A stretch of 23,969 bases of DNA, from positions 1-23,969 of the forward strand of contig JANQBS010000431.1 of the NCBI GenBank assembly GCA_033085395.1, given 5' to 3'. The DNA is from Xanthoparmelia taractica. Its lineage: Eukaryota; Ascomycota; Lecanoromycetes; Lecanorales; Parmeliaceae. A model generated the notes under the pieces. It ran no database searches. It was not told the DNA's origin and worked only from the letters and a program-made list of their open reading frames with translations. The first letter of the stretch is position 1, and each line of letters opens with the position of its first letter. Positions 9,061-18,506 of this stretch are shown piece after piece. Made by a program: the position numbers and the translations under genes.

Positions 9061-11580
9061 TATTCGTCTAATAAAAATAAGACGTTTAATATACTCGACG
9101 ATATTTAAACTCGCTTATAGAACTACGCGTTTAATCAGAGATTCGCTATCGTGACTACTTAATATAGAAAAATAAATTCTCGTAAGACTTATCGATATAT
9201 TTATTACTTCGTCGAGATTAAGAATTAAAGAAAGTTATCGCAATATAAAGAGAAGAAAGATTTAGAGTATAATATCACGCGAAAGTAGAAATAGATTAAG
9301 ATTAAGATTAAGGGCTACGAATAATATATATTTATCGTCTTTAAGAATCTTAAACGTAATAAGAGCAATAGAACCTAGGTTTTAGACCTAGGGAAGCTGG
9401 AGTATATTTATAAAATCTCTTCTAATTCTTTGAATTATAAGATTTATTAATAGCGATAGTTAGATTATATTAAGGCCTTATAGCTTGCTAGAACTTATCG
9501 TTTCTCTAAATCTATCTATAAATAGTTTATACGTATCTTAAAGAATACGTCTAAGGAATCTAACGAGGTATTTTATTTTAAGAAGAAATATTATAATCTA
9601 ATATTATCTATCACTCGTTCTCGTGAGGATATTCTTATTAAATTATTAAAGTGTCTAGATAATTTAAATTTTATAGTTAAAGTTCGCTATATATATATTA
9701 AGAACAAGCATAACGTTCTTATTAAGAGAATACTATAGTAGATCGTTTTAATTAATAACTATTAGAAGACGCTTGCTAAGAGGTTTATAAGTAATTTCTA
9801 TATATAAAATAATGCTACTTTTAATATAAATATTACAAAATTACTCTTATTTATAACCGTGAGTGTTATTAATACGAATTAGTTATTTCTTATAATATTC
9901 TCCTTCTCAACTCAGAAGTTTAAAATATTCTATAATTTCTTCTTCGAGACGTGTAAGAAACTTATTTAAAACGACTATAATTCGCCTACAATTAATCTTT
10001 TAGATTAGGGCAAAGATCTTATTATATCTCTTACTCTCACACTTTCTAATTATTAATTATAGCTATATAATTAATACGTCGTTTAAAATATTCGAATTAG
10101 AGTTAATCGATTAAAACGAGGCTATTTATATAAGCGAAGAGAGAATATCTCAAATGCGATCTAAGAGTAAATGCAGTTATCTAGTTTTACGTCGCTGTAA
10201 ATTAATCGTAATCGATTATTAGAGTTACTCTATACGTTAAATTAAGAGTACTTTTTGAAGTATTAAGCCTTAAAAGAATTGAATATAATAAGCTACTACA
10301 CTAGAAATTATTATAATCTAGATTATTTAGTTACTTAGCGTAATAAGAGCATATATTCTATATTTAAGATCGTTATAAATTCTTAAATAATTCTCGAGCA
10401 TATAATTAAGGCGATATAGGCGGAGCTTAGACTATAATATAAGTAGATTCGTAATGCGATAGCTAAATCACGTATCGATCGGCCTAGGGCTGTCGATTTT
10501 CTGGCCTTTCAAGTCGTAATTGAAAAGATCACACTATTTATTATCGAGAGTGTTAATTCTAAGCAAATTACTACTAAGCAGTTAATTAAATTTAATTATA
10601 AATTATATATTGGCTTCTATAATTGCGAGATTCTTATTAGATATCTTCTTCTCTGTAGATATCTCTTATTTCGAGTATATAATAAAGGTTTTCTTATCTC
10701 TCTATTATTATTTTATTCTCGTTGATAGATAAACGATATTTTAACTCCTAAAGAGTTCACACCTCGCTATTATAACGAGACTCTGAATTTATATAATTAG
10801 AATTTATTAATTTTTCGAGATAAAGGCAAAAATAGATATCTTAAGATCGTCGTATAGCTAGATATTCTTTATATTAATCTATCTCGTTAATAGGTCGATT
10901 AGCTAGTTAATTAGCTGATTATATTTTAGGTTAACGTTATTAATAGCTATGTAGCTATTTAGAAGAATCTTTAGAAAATCTCAACGAAGCTTTTAGTCTT
11001 ACTTTCTATTAAATAGGCGGATTAAATAGTTCTATAGAAGAAGAAAAAGCACGATAAGGTTAATGTACGTAAATTAATTACTGCGGAGATCTCTAAAAGA
11101 AAGGCTCGATAGTAGGAGAAGTAGGAGAAGTAGATATTAAGGCCTATCTATTAAATTCCTTCTCTATTAGCTTTCCGCCCTTCTCTTCGTTCTTCTCCGC
11201 TTTCTTTAATTACTTAATTAATTTTATAATTAATTTTATAATCTTAGAAGTCTCGAGGGCGGTCTAAAGATATTAAAAATAGTGCTTCTACGTTCTCTAC
11301 TGCTTTATCTTCTTTCTTCGCTTTGTTAGTATTTATAATATTTAAATTAAATTATTAGATTAAAGAAAAGAAGATTTAAGAATAAGAGAAAGGTCTCTCG
11401 TAGAAGAGATCCCGAGGATCTACATTAAATATTATACTTTAGCCTATTATATAATTTAATAAGAAGAAGTCTAAGTAGTATCTAATATCGAGTAAGAATA
11501 TAAATAAGAGAAAGTCTTAATAGTAGCGTATTTTAAAGGCGATTTATTTACTGAGGGAATTTCCTAAGAGCGAGAAATAA
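9061..11580 (+). pseudogene. MULE transposase relic (FAR1-like, MULE, SWIM), many stops
   Basis: The frame starting at 9061 can be followed for 840 codons to a TAA at 11578-11580; the true start may be further left. About 9115-9380 resembles the FAR1/WRKY-GCM1 DNA-binding region, with the phrase NYAFNQRFAIV and later a WVLD-like step. The MULE core ends near 10060-10110, where a decayed Q-L-C-N-W-H motif can be read at 10060-10077: Cys has become Tyr, Trp a stop, and His Tyr, each explained by RIP transitions. A SWIM-like element is at about 10621-10665, where the Cys of the P-C-R-H step remains (10654-10656) and its His has become Tyr. The C-terminal part (after about 11030) is Lys/Ser-rich. 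No function remains. Identification rests on motif order. Confidence 0.82.
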
Positions 11581-11650
11581 GTATATAGTAGCTACTTATT
11601 ACGTTATATATTTATATATAGGCCTTATGAACTGATTGCGATATTATATT

Positions 11651-11767
11651 GTAGATATCTTGTCTAGGTACTTGAATTTTGGTGGGGCTATCATACAAAT
11701 CTTAGTATTAAGGCAAGTTAGCCGAAACTTGCGTTGCGTCCCTATCTTGCGTCCCCAGGACTTCCCG
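11651..11767 (-). repeat. MULE right terminal inverted repeat, 117 bp
   Basis: This is the reverse complement of 8706-8822 except for nine transitions. Its last base abuts the second target duplication. It is the less mutated end: it keeps several C or G residues that are T or A in the left copy. Confidence 0.9.
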
Positions 11768-11776
11768 GCAGTTCCG
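11768..11776 (+). repeat. 9-bp target site duplication, right copy
   Basis: An exact copy of GCAGTTCCG at 8697-8705. The absence of any mismatch suggests that the flanks, unlike the interior, have hardly mutated since insertion. Confidence 0.9.
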
Positions 11777-12140
11777 ATATGCCACGTTAAGGGGTAAGGC
11801 TAGCACCACCAAATTGTCACGATTCTACCCAAAATGGGTACCATTTCAGTATATGATCTCTTTCTGTACGGATAGCAAGGCCGAGAAACTATCCTCCCAA
11901 ATACCCAGCTGAAACCTTCTATTCCTACCACAATAAATCAATATCTCCGCGATTCTAGCCCTAGCCCTAATAAAGCATACCTTACGCTGAGCTTATCCCA
12001 GATCTTACCTAGCGCTGGAGTCTTTAGCGTCCAGGACTTTTGACCTTTACTCAGAAATGAGGGGTATCTTATCTCGAGGATTGTATGTTTCCAAACCTCG
12101 AGATGTACTGTGAATACCCCTTGACTGGTCTCCAATACTT
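11777..12140 (-). mobile_element. Possible LTR-type repeat remnant beside the MULE
   Basis: Read on the minus strand, a segment ends in TGACA (11815-11819) and is followed by ATTTGGTGGTGCTAGCC. That looks like an LTR end plus a TGG-starting primer-binding site (about 11799-11813). Inside lie the inverted arms TACCCA/TGGGTA (11826-11840) and a CCCTAGCCCTAA run (11957-11969). A related phrase is found at 22124-22150. The other LTR border, a second LTR and coding sequence are not seen, so the call is tentative. Confidence 0.3.
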
Positions 12141-13129
12141 CTCTTGAAAGATGAGATGTAAGATTGCACTTTCGGCTGGCTAATTGCTTCCTCGCTTCCT
12201 CTTGTATACGGCTTTTGCTTGGCCCAGTGCCATGGCCAAAACGCGAAGAAAGTACTAGGCCAAATGCTCTCCTAACTCGACTTGATCCCTTTGGACACGC
12301 ATAGGATCACCTCTCTGAAAGATACGCTGGTGGCGGGAGCTGAGGTGTTGCGCGCGCTGATATTCGGTACGGGTGTCTAGGGCAGCGGAGTCCGGAAACT
12401 CAATCGATTTGGCACTCATTAGGGACGCCATTCGGCCCCCCTTAAGCTACTCAATCCAACCCTCTTTCTACTAAATGCGACGACTCGTAGTTTTGTATTG
12501 GAACTCCCACAAATGGCGCGAGGCGCACCATTGTTGAGGGCAGCTGATTCAAAGTTGGCCGCTCTGGAAAAATTACACAAATTTCCGCCACGGGCACGGA
12601 ACCAGCCGGCAACGAAACCTTCCAGTATATTCGCTAGTGGCGCTCCTGTATATCAGCAGCTATCCCCCTCAGCTTGACTGAACATGGCACTAAGAAAAAA
12701 AGCGTTCCTCGCCATTTTCGCGCCTAGGTGAAGTGATAGGAATCCTGGCAGGTCGTCCACCCTGATATATTCATGGTAACATCCAACAGCAATAACGGAG
12801 ATGGCAGTTTCGTTACTGTCAATTCCGAACGTAAGATATGCCCGATATTCCCAGGCTCCAATTGTGGTCACAGGGTAATATGCCACTACGGAGAGGTGGA
12901 GTTGTTCACTTTCTCCACCCGGACTTTTTACCTTGCACAAAATTGACAGCATAGAAAGTCGTCATAACTACATTCTAAATGCGCCACTTACCGATTAAGA
13001 GCGCGGTGTCAAAGCAACGGTTTCGACCGCAGGAGACAAAGTCATAAAGGGTATCTCCCGTCCTACATCTTATGGAGGATCCTAAAACGCTTGTAACGCT
13101 TGAAGTCTTTCACTTTTACCATCGCCAAC
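12141..13129. other. Intergenic region upstream of the mucin-like gene
   Basis: Composition is normal. A minus-strand ATG frame at 12653-12952 gives 99 residues without a recognised domain or signal peptide. It could be an exon of an unknown gene, but I see no matching neighbour exon. The stretch nearest 13130 should hold the promoter of the mucin-like gene; CATAAAGG near 13044 is the only TATA-like candidate. Confidence 0.35.
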
Positions 13130-15397
13130 ATGAGGATCGGTATAATATTTCTTCTCGCTCTTTCCATAGCAAGCCCTGCTTTGGCACAGTCGACTTCTGG
13201 CTCAACTTCTTCAACCTCTCCCACAGCGTCAAGCGCGGCCTCATCATCACCCAGTCCGAGTTCGACGCCGTCGGCTTCTAGCCTGGCATCTTCGACCGCT
13301 CTCACAACATCTAGCGCGAACCCATTATTGTCTAGTCCTTCTTTAACGCAGTCAGCTTCTAGCACAACTTCCTCGACATCTCTCACAACGTCTAGCGCGA
13401 CTCCATCATCGCCCAGTACCAGTCCCGCATCTTCATCCAGTTCTATATCCCCTAGTGCAATCCTTTCGCCACCTGGAACCACTCCGACGTCATCCATCAG
13501 CTCTTCATCGTCCGGCGTATTTCCTACGTCAAGTACTTCAACATCCAGCGCGCCAGCTTCCAGCACATCGAGCAGCGCTATTCAATCAGCCAGCTCTTCC
13601 AGCAAGTCGACAAACACCAATACTCTAGCTTCGACATTGTCATCCAGTGCATCTTCCACTTCAAGCGGACCACCATCCAGCGTGACTTCCACCAACCCGT
13701 CTCCGCCATCAACTCTTCCTTCATCGACCGGCACTTCCAGCATATCATCCTCAAGCACGTCGTCCAGCATAGTCTCTACTTCAAGTATCCTAACATCCAG
13801 CACAGTATCCTCAAGCACGTCCTCTAGCATGATCTCTACATCAAGTATCCCAACATCAAGCGGCCCAGCTTCCAGCACATCGAGTAGCACTACTCAACCA
13901 GCCAGCTCTTCCAGCAGATTGGCATCCACCAATACTTTAGCTTCGACACTGTCATCCAGTGCATCTTCCACTCCAAGCGGACCAACGTCCAGCGTAACTT
14001 CCAGCACCCCGTCTACGCAATTGATCCCCTCTTCTTCAACCAGCTCTTCCAGCTCTACGACTTTATTATCCAGTGCATCTCCAACTTCAAGTGGATCAAC
14101 GTCCAGCGTGACTTCCAGCACCCTGTCTCCGCAACTAAACCTCCTTTCATCAACCGGCATTTCCAGCTCTTCGACTTTATCATTCAGTACATCTTCAACT
14201 TCAAGCGGACCACTGTCCAGAGCAACTTCCAGCACCCCGTCTCCGCAACTAATCCTCTCTTCTTCAACCGGCATTTCCAGCATGCCATCCTCAAGCGCAT
14301 CGTCCAGCACCTCCGGAACCTCTTTATCAGGGTTTGCCGGTACATCTGGCTTTTCTTCAGCAACATCTTCAGGTACCTCCAGTAACGCGGCAAGTCTTTC
14401 AATGACAGGAAGTACATTTGGAAGCAGCTCAATCCCTCCGTCAATAGCAGCAACACCTTCTAGCAGCTTTCAAACCTCATTCGGTGTTTCCTCTTTATCA
14501 TCCATATCATCCAGTATGTCGGCCTGTACATCCGGAACAGCTGCAACGTTCGGAAGCTCCAGCTGCATAGCCACCGGCATTTCTACTTCAGGAATATTAT
14601 CTGCTGCTGCCTACGCCCCTATAAGTACTCAGACTTTAGGTTCCGGGACCTATACTGTTTCTACAGCGTCTCCTACGTTACCGAGTTTCAGCAGTACTGT
14701 CAGCAGCTCAGCTGCGAGTTCTGTGCCGCTGAGTAACCTCAGTGCTGGCGCATCATCCACCCCAACCAGCACCAGCGCAGCCTCAGCAACGACTTCATCC
14801 GCCTCATACCTCAATTCCTTTTCTTCATCGAGTTCTGTCTCATCTTCCCCGACCTCTGTTTCATCCAAGGCAGGCACTTTCACTTCAGTATCGCCCCCCA
14901 CTACGCCTACTACCTCGACCCCCAGCGCTCTAAAAAGCACCATTTCGCAAGCGCCCGTCAAAATGCAAGTACTCGCTAGTACCACGCCTACTCCAGCTGC
15001 CGCCAAGACCACTTCATCAAAGCCTTCAACAACCAAGACCCTTGTGCAATACACATCGAGCCCGGTTAATAATCAAAAGAAAATCAATACCCCGGTATCT
15101 AGCGCAAAGAAAACCACGCTACAGACCATCAAAACCAAGACAACCTCTACCAAGCCTGTGACAACATCTTCCAAGACCACAGCAACGAAAAAGCAGACCC
15201 CTGCGACTTCCCAGAAAACGCCTTCCTCCAAGGTGAAAGCTTCTGCCAAGACGTGCGCCGGCTTAAAGACGAAGTATGATGCTATTAACAAAACGATCAC
15301 ATCACTTAAAAAGCAGAAGATCACAATTCCCCCGTATTTAGCTGGATATCTGATTGCCGCCCAAGGAGCACTGACGGCAGTGGGCTGCCCTTTATAG
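13130..15397 (+). CDS. Ser/Thr-rich mucin-like secreted protein, 755 aa
   Basis: I start at the ATG at 13130 because it gives a clean signal peptide (MRIGIIFLLALSIASPALAQ); the frame upstream has no ATG. The mature chain to about residue 610 is largely Ser, Thr, Ala and Pro, so heavy O-mannosylation is expected. It contains nested repeats. A block of 104 residues occurs twice (DNA offset 312 bp, around 13560-13700 and 13870-14010). Three units of 38 residues follow (offset 114 bp, marked by CCAGTGCATCT-like sites at 13956, 14070 and 14184). Residues about 610-700 turn Lys/Thr-rich. The last 50 residues form a small non-repetitive domain with two cysteines (KTCAGLKTKYDAIN to VGCPL). There is no hydrophobic C-terminal GPI signal, so it is probably released or wall-bound. 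An adhesin, wall or mucin-like surface role is inferred from composition. Confidence 0.85.
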   Translation: MRIGIIFLLALSIASPALAQSTSGSTSSTSPTASSAASSSPSPSSTPSASSLASSTALTTSSANPLLSSPSLTQSASSTTSSTSLTTSSATPSSPSTSPASSSSSISPSAILSPPGTTPTSSISSSSSGVFPTSSTSTSSAPASSTSSSAIQSASSSSKSTNTNTLASTLSSSASSTSSGPPSSVTSTNPSPPSTLPSSTGTSSISSSSTSSSIVSTSSILTSSTVSSSTSSSMISTSSIPTSSGPASSTSSSTTQPASSSSRLASTNTLASTLSSSASSTPSGPTSSVTSSTPSTQLIPSSSTSSSSSTTLLSSASPTSSGSTSSVTSSTLSPQLNLLSSTGISSSSTLSFSTSSTSSGPLSRATSSTPSPQLILSSSTGISSMPSSSASSSTSGTSLSGFAGTSGFSSATSSGTSSNAASLSMTGSTFGSSSIPPSIAATPSSSFQTSFGVSSLSSISSSMSACTSGTAATFGSSSCIATGISTSGILSAAAYAPISTQTLGSGTYTVSTASPTLPSFSSTVSSSAASSVPLSNLSAGASSTPTSTSAASATTSSASYLNSFSSSSSVSSSPTSVSSKAGTFTSVSPPTTPTTSTPSALKSTISQAPVKMQVLASTTPTPAAAKTTSSKPSTTKTLVQYTSSPVNNQKKINTPVSSAKKTTLQTIKTKTTSTKPVTTSSKTTATKKQTPATSQKTPSSKVKASAKTCAGLKTKYDAINKTITSLKKQKITIPPYLAGYLIAAQGALTAVGCPL
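13560..14280 (+). repeat. Nested coding tandem repeats (312 bp and 114 bp)
   Basis: The 312-bp offset pairs the stretch around 13560-13700 with that around 13870-14010. The 114-bp units start near 13939, 14051 and 14165; the second and third agree closely, each ending with TCAACCGGCATTTCCAGC. Both periods are multiples of three, so copy-number change would keep the frame. Confidence 0.75.
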
Positions 15398-16684
15398 ACC
15401 GGAATACCCATTTAGCGCTTTAAATAGGCTCAATTAATGTTTAAACCATTGTCTACGCCAGGAGACAAAAGCTCTCGCTTTCGAGATGTGCCCTGACTAG
15501 TGGCAGGGCAGTCCTGAGCCGGCTTGTTATGCTACAGACCTTTATCGCATGAGACCACGGATGAGGTATCATGCTGATGAAGGTTTTGTTTGAGCTCCTT
15601 AGGTGTCTCATTATCATCGGTGGATCGATCAGTCGAGGTATATAGTCACAAATCTCCGATTCTTCATACCCCCATCACTCTGCAGTCAGTGTTTCTCAAA
15701 AATTGGACTCCCATTGCTTATATGAATCGCCCACAACTTCCCAAATCCTAAACTGTCTAGACGTTCATACGTTCAAGTTCAATGTTGATTTCAGACAGTG
15801 GCGCTTTTCAAGAACTTTACGCTTCGACCGGAGTCGATTCAGTTTCCCTGATCGATGTTGACGTGGAATCAACGTGTAAACATCGCTACATCGAAGTTAC
15901 TTGGTCACTACCCCATCCGTCAAGCCACTGTCAAGAGGGACCACCACCGCCACAGTGCACTAATTAAACCATCGTCATATATACTATCCTCATCTTTGTG
16001 ATAACGCTCAAGCATTCCGGCCTTTGGAATATTGCACTTCATGCTTAACCCTATATAGCTAGAGGAGAGCATGTGGGAGCGTAGGATGGGAATGGTGTTA
16101 CCGGATGACCGACCTACAGCTATTTTGACACTTCGAGCATTTGCGAAGGCGACTGTTAGGATTCTGTACGCCACGTTCTGTCATGGACGCTATTTGGTCG
16201 ATTTGGGTAGTCCTCGCCACAATTTATTTCGCAATATCTCTTTAGCATCGGCCTTTGTACTTTGATCACGATCGCGCTCGTGCAAGGCGTCCACGAGATC
16301 AAAGTTCTTTGAGATATCAACAACAATACTAAGCAACAATATTAAGGTCGACCTGTTCATCTTCGGGCACAACAAAGCCATTTACCTAAACGGTCAAATC
16401 ATGTTGCAGTAATGGTGGTGAACGGTGAGTATAATGGTTCTAGGTTCAATGACAGCCTCTTTACTAGCTGCTAAAGAAACAAAATGCAATGGCCTGAGCG
16501 AGGCTCAAAGAATGTCGTAGGGATATGTAGTCAAACCCGTGAAAAGATGTATTCTACCTCTTACAATCGTTCAGTAAATCGCTCTTCGACTTATATCATT
16601 CGTTTCTTCCAGCAGTCATTCCTTCTGCAAAATCTTCTTTTCTCACAAGGACCATTCACAAGCCTTACACTTACCACGAACATC
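15398..16684. other. Intergenic region between mucin-like and LysM genes
   Basis: No supported gene. A hairpin with 7-bp arms TGCCCTG/CAGGGCA (15489-15510) lies about 90 bp after the mucin-like stop and may be in its 3' UTR. An in-frame ATG at 16484 precedes the LysM start, but starting there would bury the signal peptide, so I treat 16484-16684 as 5' leader. Confidence 0.4.
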
Positions 16685-17552
16685 ATGCGCACCTCATCAA
16701 GCATGATTCTTATTTTCCAGACATGCACGATCCTCACATTTGCACTCACATCCTCAGCCGCCCGATACGCCAACAGCCCAGCCACAGTCACTACACCTCC
16801 ATCCACAGCAACCCTACAAGCTAGAGCTTTTGGAGATATTGTGCTAGGGGCGTGTGGACCCTTCGATCGCTACGTCAAAGTACCCACCGGAGCCAACTGC
16901 GAGAGCTTAGCCAAAGCCAATGGCATCACCATCGACGACCTACTGCTTATGAATCCTATGCTCGACAAGTACTGCGACAACATGAAAGCAGGGCACTCCT
17001 ACTGCGTAGGCGCGCTCGGAAGCGAGAAGAACGGTGCGCCGCCGCCACCGCCGCCACCACCCAGCAGTCCTCCAGTAAGTGCCCATGTCAACTCTTGACC
17101 CTATGATGATTTTCAGAAGCGAACAGCATGCTAACAACGTTCTTTCTACCCTAGCCCGCCACCACAACGCCCCCACCTCCACCTCCCCCTCCACCCCCTC
17201 CACCAACTTCACCAGCCGTAAGTATCCTCGTTGCCCTCATAGTAATCCCAACCCACTCTCAAATCCACTCTCCCACATCTTCACTCCTGACGACCAATAC
17301 GCTGACAATGATATCTCACTATAGGTCTGGAACAAGGTATGCACCACCACCCCAGCAACCTGCTTCAGCGGAGCCACAGGCACAGATCACGTCAGTTACA
17401 CGACGGGATGCTGCAATGGTTGCGGAAAGGGGGGCACTTGCGAACTTGAAGCCCGTCCTGGCGGCCCAAATACATGGCGGTGCGCTTGTGGTGGGGTGTT
17501 TGGTCGGGAAGCATTCAATGGCTTGGTTGAGAATGGCACGTGGACGGCTTAG
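16685..17552 (+). CDS. Secreted LysM protein with polyproline linker and eight-cysteine C-terminal module, 226 aa, three exons
   Basis: Exons are 16685-17074, 17155-17217 and 17325-17552. Both introns have GTAAGT donors and CTAG or ATAG acceptors, with GCTAAC and GCTGAC branch sites, and both are phase 0. Residues 1-26 form a signal peptide (MRTSSSMILIFQTCTILTFA onward). A LysM domain spans about 60-108 (DRYVKVPTGANCESLAKANG, then NPMLDKYC); Cys57, Cys72, Cys97 and Cys107 suit disulfides. LysM domains bind chitin and related N-acetylglucosamine polymers, and many secreted fungal LysM proteins shield hyphae or sequester chitin fragments. Two polyproline runs (8 and 12 Pro) form a stiff linker at about 119-147. 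Residues 152-226 hold eight cysteines spaced C-x6-C-x15-CC-x2-C-x5-C-x13-C-x-C. I do not recognise this module. An extracellular role is inferred. The stop is 318 bp from that of the convergent gene. Confidence 0.9.
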
Positions 17553-17870
17553 GAAGTTTGGGGTATACGTGATTGTTATAGGGTGTAGTTGGATGGTTAA
17601 TATTTGTTTGCGATGCGAGTCTTTTGCTTCTTGAGGTGTGTCTTTTTCCTGTTGCTGGAGTTTGGTTATATTCAAACAATTTTCTTGTTTCATTTCTATC
17701 TCACTTCCGAGACTTTACATTCTTCGGGTCTTGAACGCATACACCATTTCATCTGTCATCGAATGTATCAGGAGTTTTATATATAGGCATAAAAGGTTTA
17801 AAGTAACTACAAAGTGCAAGATCCTTCACAGTTCTCGCGATGTCTTTCCTAGGCCTGTCCTAAATATGTA
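17553..17870. other. Convergent 3' region
   Basis: This is the shared downstream region of the LysM gene (plus strand) and the 211-residue secreted protein gene (minus strand). It is T-rich and has no further coding potential that I can support. Confidence 0.5.
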
Positions 17871-18506
17871 TCACGAAACTTCAATGCCTCCATCAAACAG
17901 TCCCCCACCAGCGAAGAATGTCTCATTCGTCAGCTCGACTCCCAGCTGGGGCTGAAGCGGCCTCGCAACAGCCACATAAAAGGTCTCTTCGCCATTGATG
18001 TCAGTAACGCCACCCCATTGCAACGACGGGTACCTCCCATGAGGATCCGGCTTGTCGACACAATTTTCAATGATCCTTTTTGCGCCCCGTGCGACATCCG
18101 CGTATCTGAACACAGCCGAATCATGATCATTATAGCAATTGATTACGATCCTGCAGTCCGCATTAGAGCCGGGCTGCCAGCCCATCGGGATCTCTTTGGC
18201 CATGGCCCTAGGATTCTTGCTGAATCGAAAGCGCGTCGTGAAGTCTGGCGTGTGAACGAGGACCTTGAGGGCATCTTGGCAGGCCTTGAGGTTGACGGGA
18301 CGGATGCCGGGTGTCTCACTGCTATCTGGGGTGTAGCAGTGGGATATGATGGCGTTGAGACTTGAGTTGACCATCACCAACGAGTTCAGGTCTCCCTGCG
18401 TGGTTGGAAACGCATTTGATAGAGGCGCAAGGAGGTGCAAATAAACAGCGAGGGCGAAGCCAAGTAAATGTAACAATGAAGGCATGATAGGTAGCGCTCT
18501 TGCCAT
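17871..18506 (-). CDS. Secreted protein of an uncharacterised fungal family, 211 aa
   Basis: An intronless frame from the ATG at 18506; an alternative in-frame ATG at 18485 gives a shorter signal peptide. Residues about 8-32 are a hydrophobic secretion signal (MPSLLHLLGFALAVYLHLLA). The mature protein has five cysteines. It carries phrases common to a group of secreted fungal hypothetical proteins: CQDALKVL near 75, IPMGWQPGSNADCRIVI near 105-120, RYADVARGAKRIIENC near 133-148, and YPSLQWGGVTDINGEETFYV near 158-178. I know no function for this group. Its place beside a LysM gene is consistent with an extracellular role, but no direct partnership is shown. Confidence 0.8.
   Translation of the reverse strand: MARALPIMPSLLHLLGFALAVYLHLLAPLSNAFPTTQGDLNSLVMVNSSLNAIISHCYTPDSSETPGIRPVNLKACQDALKVLVHTPDFTTRFRFSKNPRAMAKEIPMGWQPGSNADCRIVINCYNDHDSAVFRYADVARGAKRIIENCVDKPDPHGRYPSLQWGGVTDINGEETFYVAVARPLQPQLGVELTNETFFAGGGLFDGGIEVS

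Larger units (their letters stand above)
8706..11767 (+). mobile_element. Complete RIP-degraded Mutator-like (MULE) DNA transposon, 3062 bp
   Basis: The ends are defined by perfect terminal bases CGGGAAGTCCTGGGGACGCA and their complement, by inverted repeats of 117 bp, and by an exact 9-bp duplication of GCAGTTCCG. The interior is AT-rich and TpA-rich. One frame runs through almost all of it, broken only by TAA, TAG and TGA codons, so the damage is by transitions without evident indels. The decayed protein keeps an order typical of fungal MULEs: FAR1-like N-terminus, MULE transposase core, then a SWIM-type Cys/His motif. It cannot make a functional transposase. Known fungal relatives with long TIRs include Hop of Fusarium. 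Confidence 0.9.

Noticed and set aside
11955..11969. CCCTAGCCCTAA and the TTAGGGCTAGGGTTAG run at 22124-22139 as interstitial telomere repeats
   Set aside because: Only two or three imperfect units occur in each, and their surroundings resemble each other as a dispersed repeat would, so a telomere origin is not supported.
11938..12135. 65-codon minus-strand frame
   Set aside because: It has no ATG start (TTG) and lies inside repeat-like sequence.
12653..12952. 99-codon minus-strand frame
   Set aside because: It has an ATG and normal composition, but no domain, signal peptide or partner exon that I can support.
13100..13129. Extension of the mucin-like protein by ten residues upstream
   Set aside because: The upstream codon is TTG. 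The ATG at 13130 begins a proper signal peptide.
13063..15411. Several long antisense frames opposite the mucin-like gene, rich in Asp, Glu, Val and Leu
   Set aside because: They arise because Ser/Thr/Ala codon runs read backwards rarely give stops. They show no signal, domain or start context of their own.
16484..16684. In-frame 67-codon extension of the LysM protein
   Set aside because: It starts at an ATG but would place the signal peptide internally. The extension looks like leader sequence.
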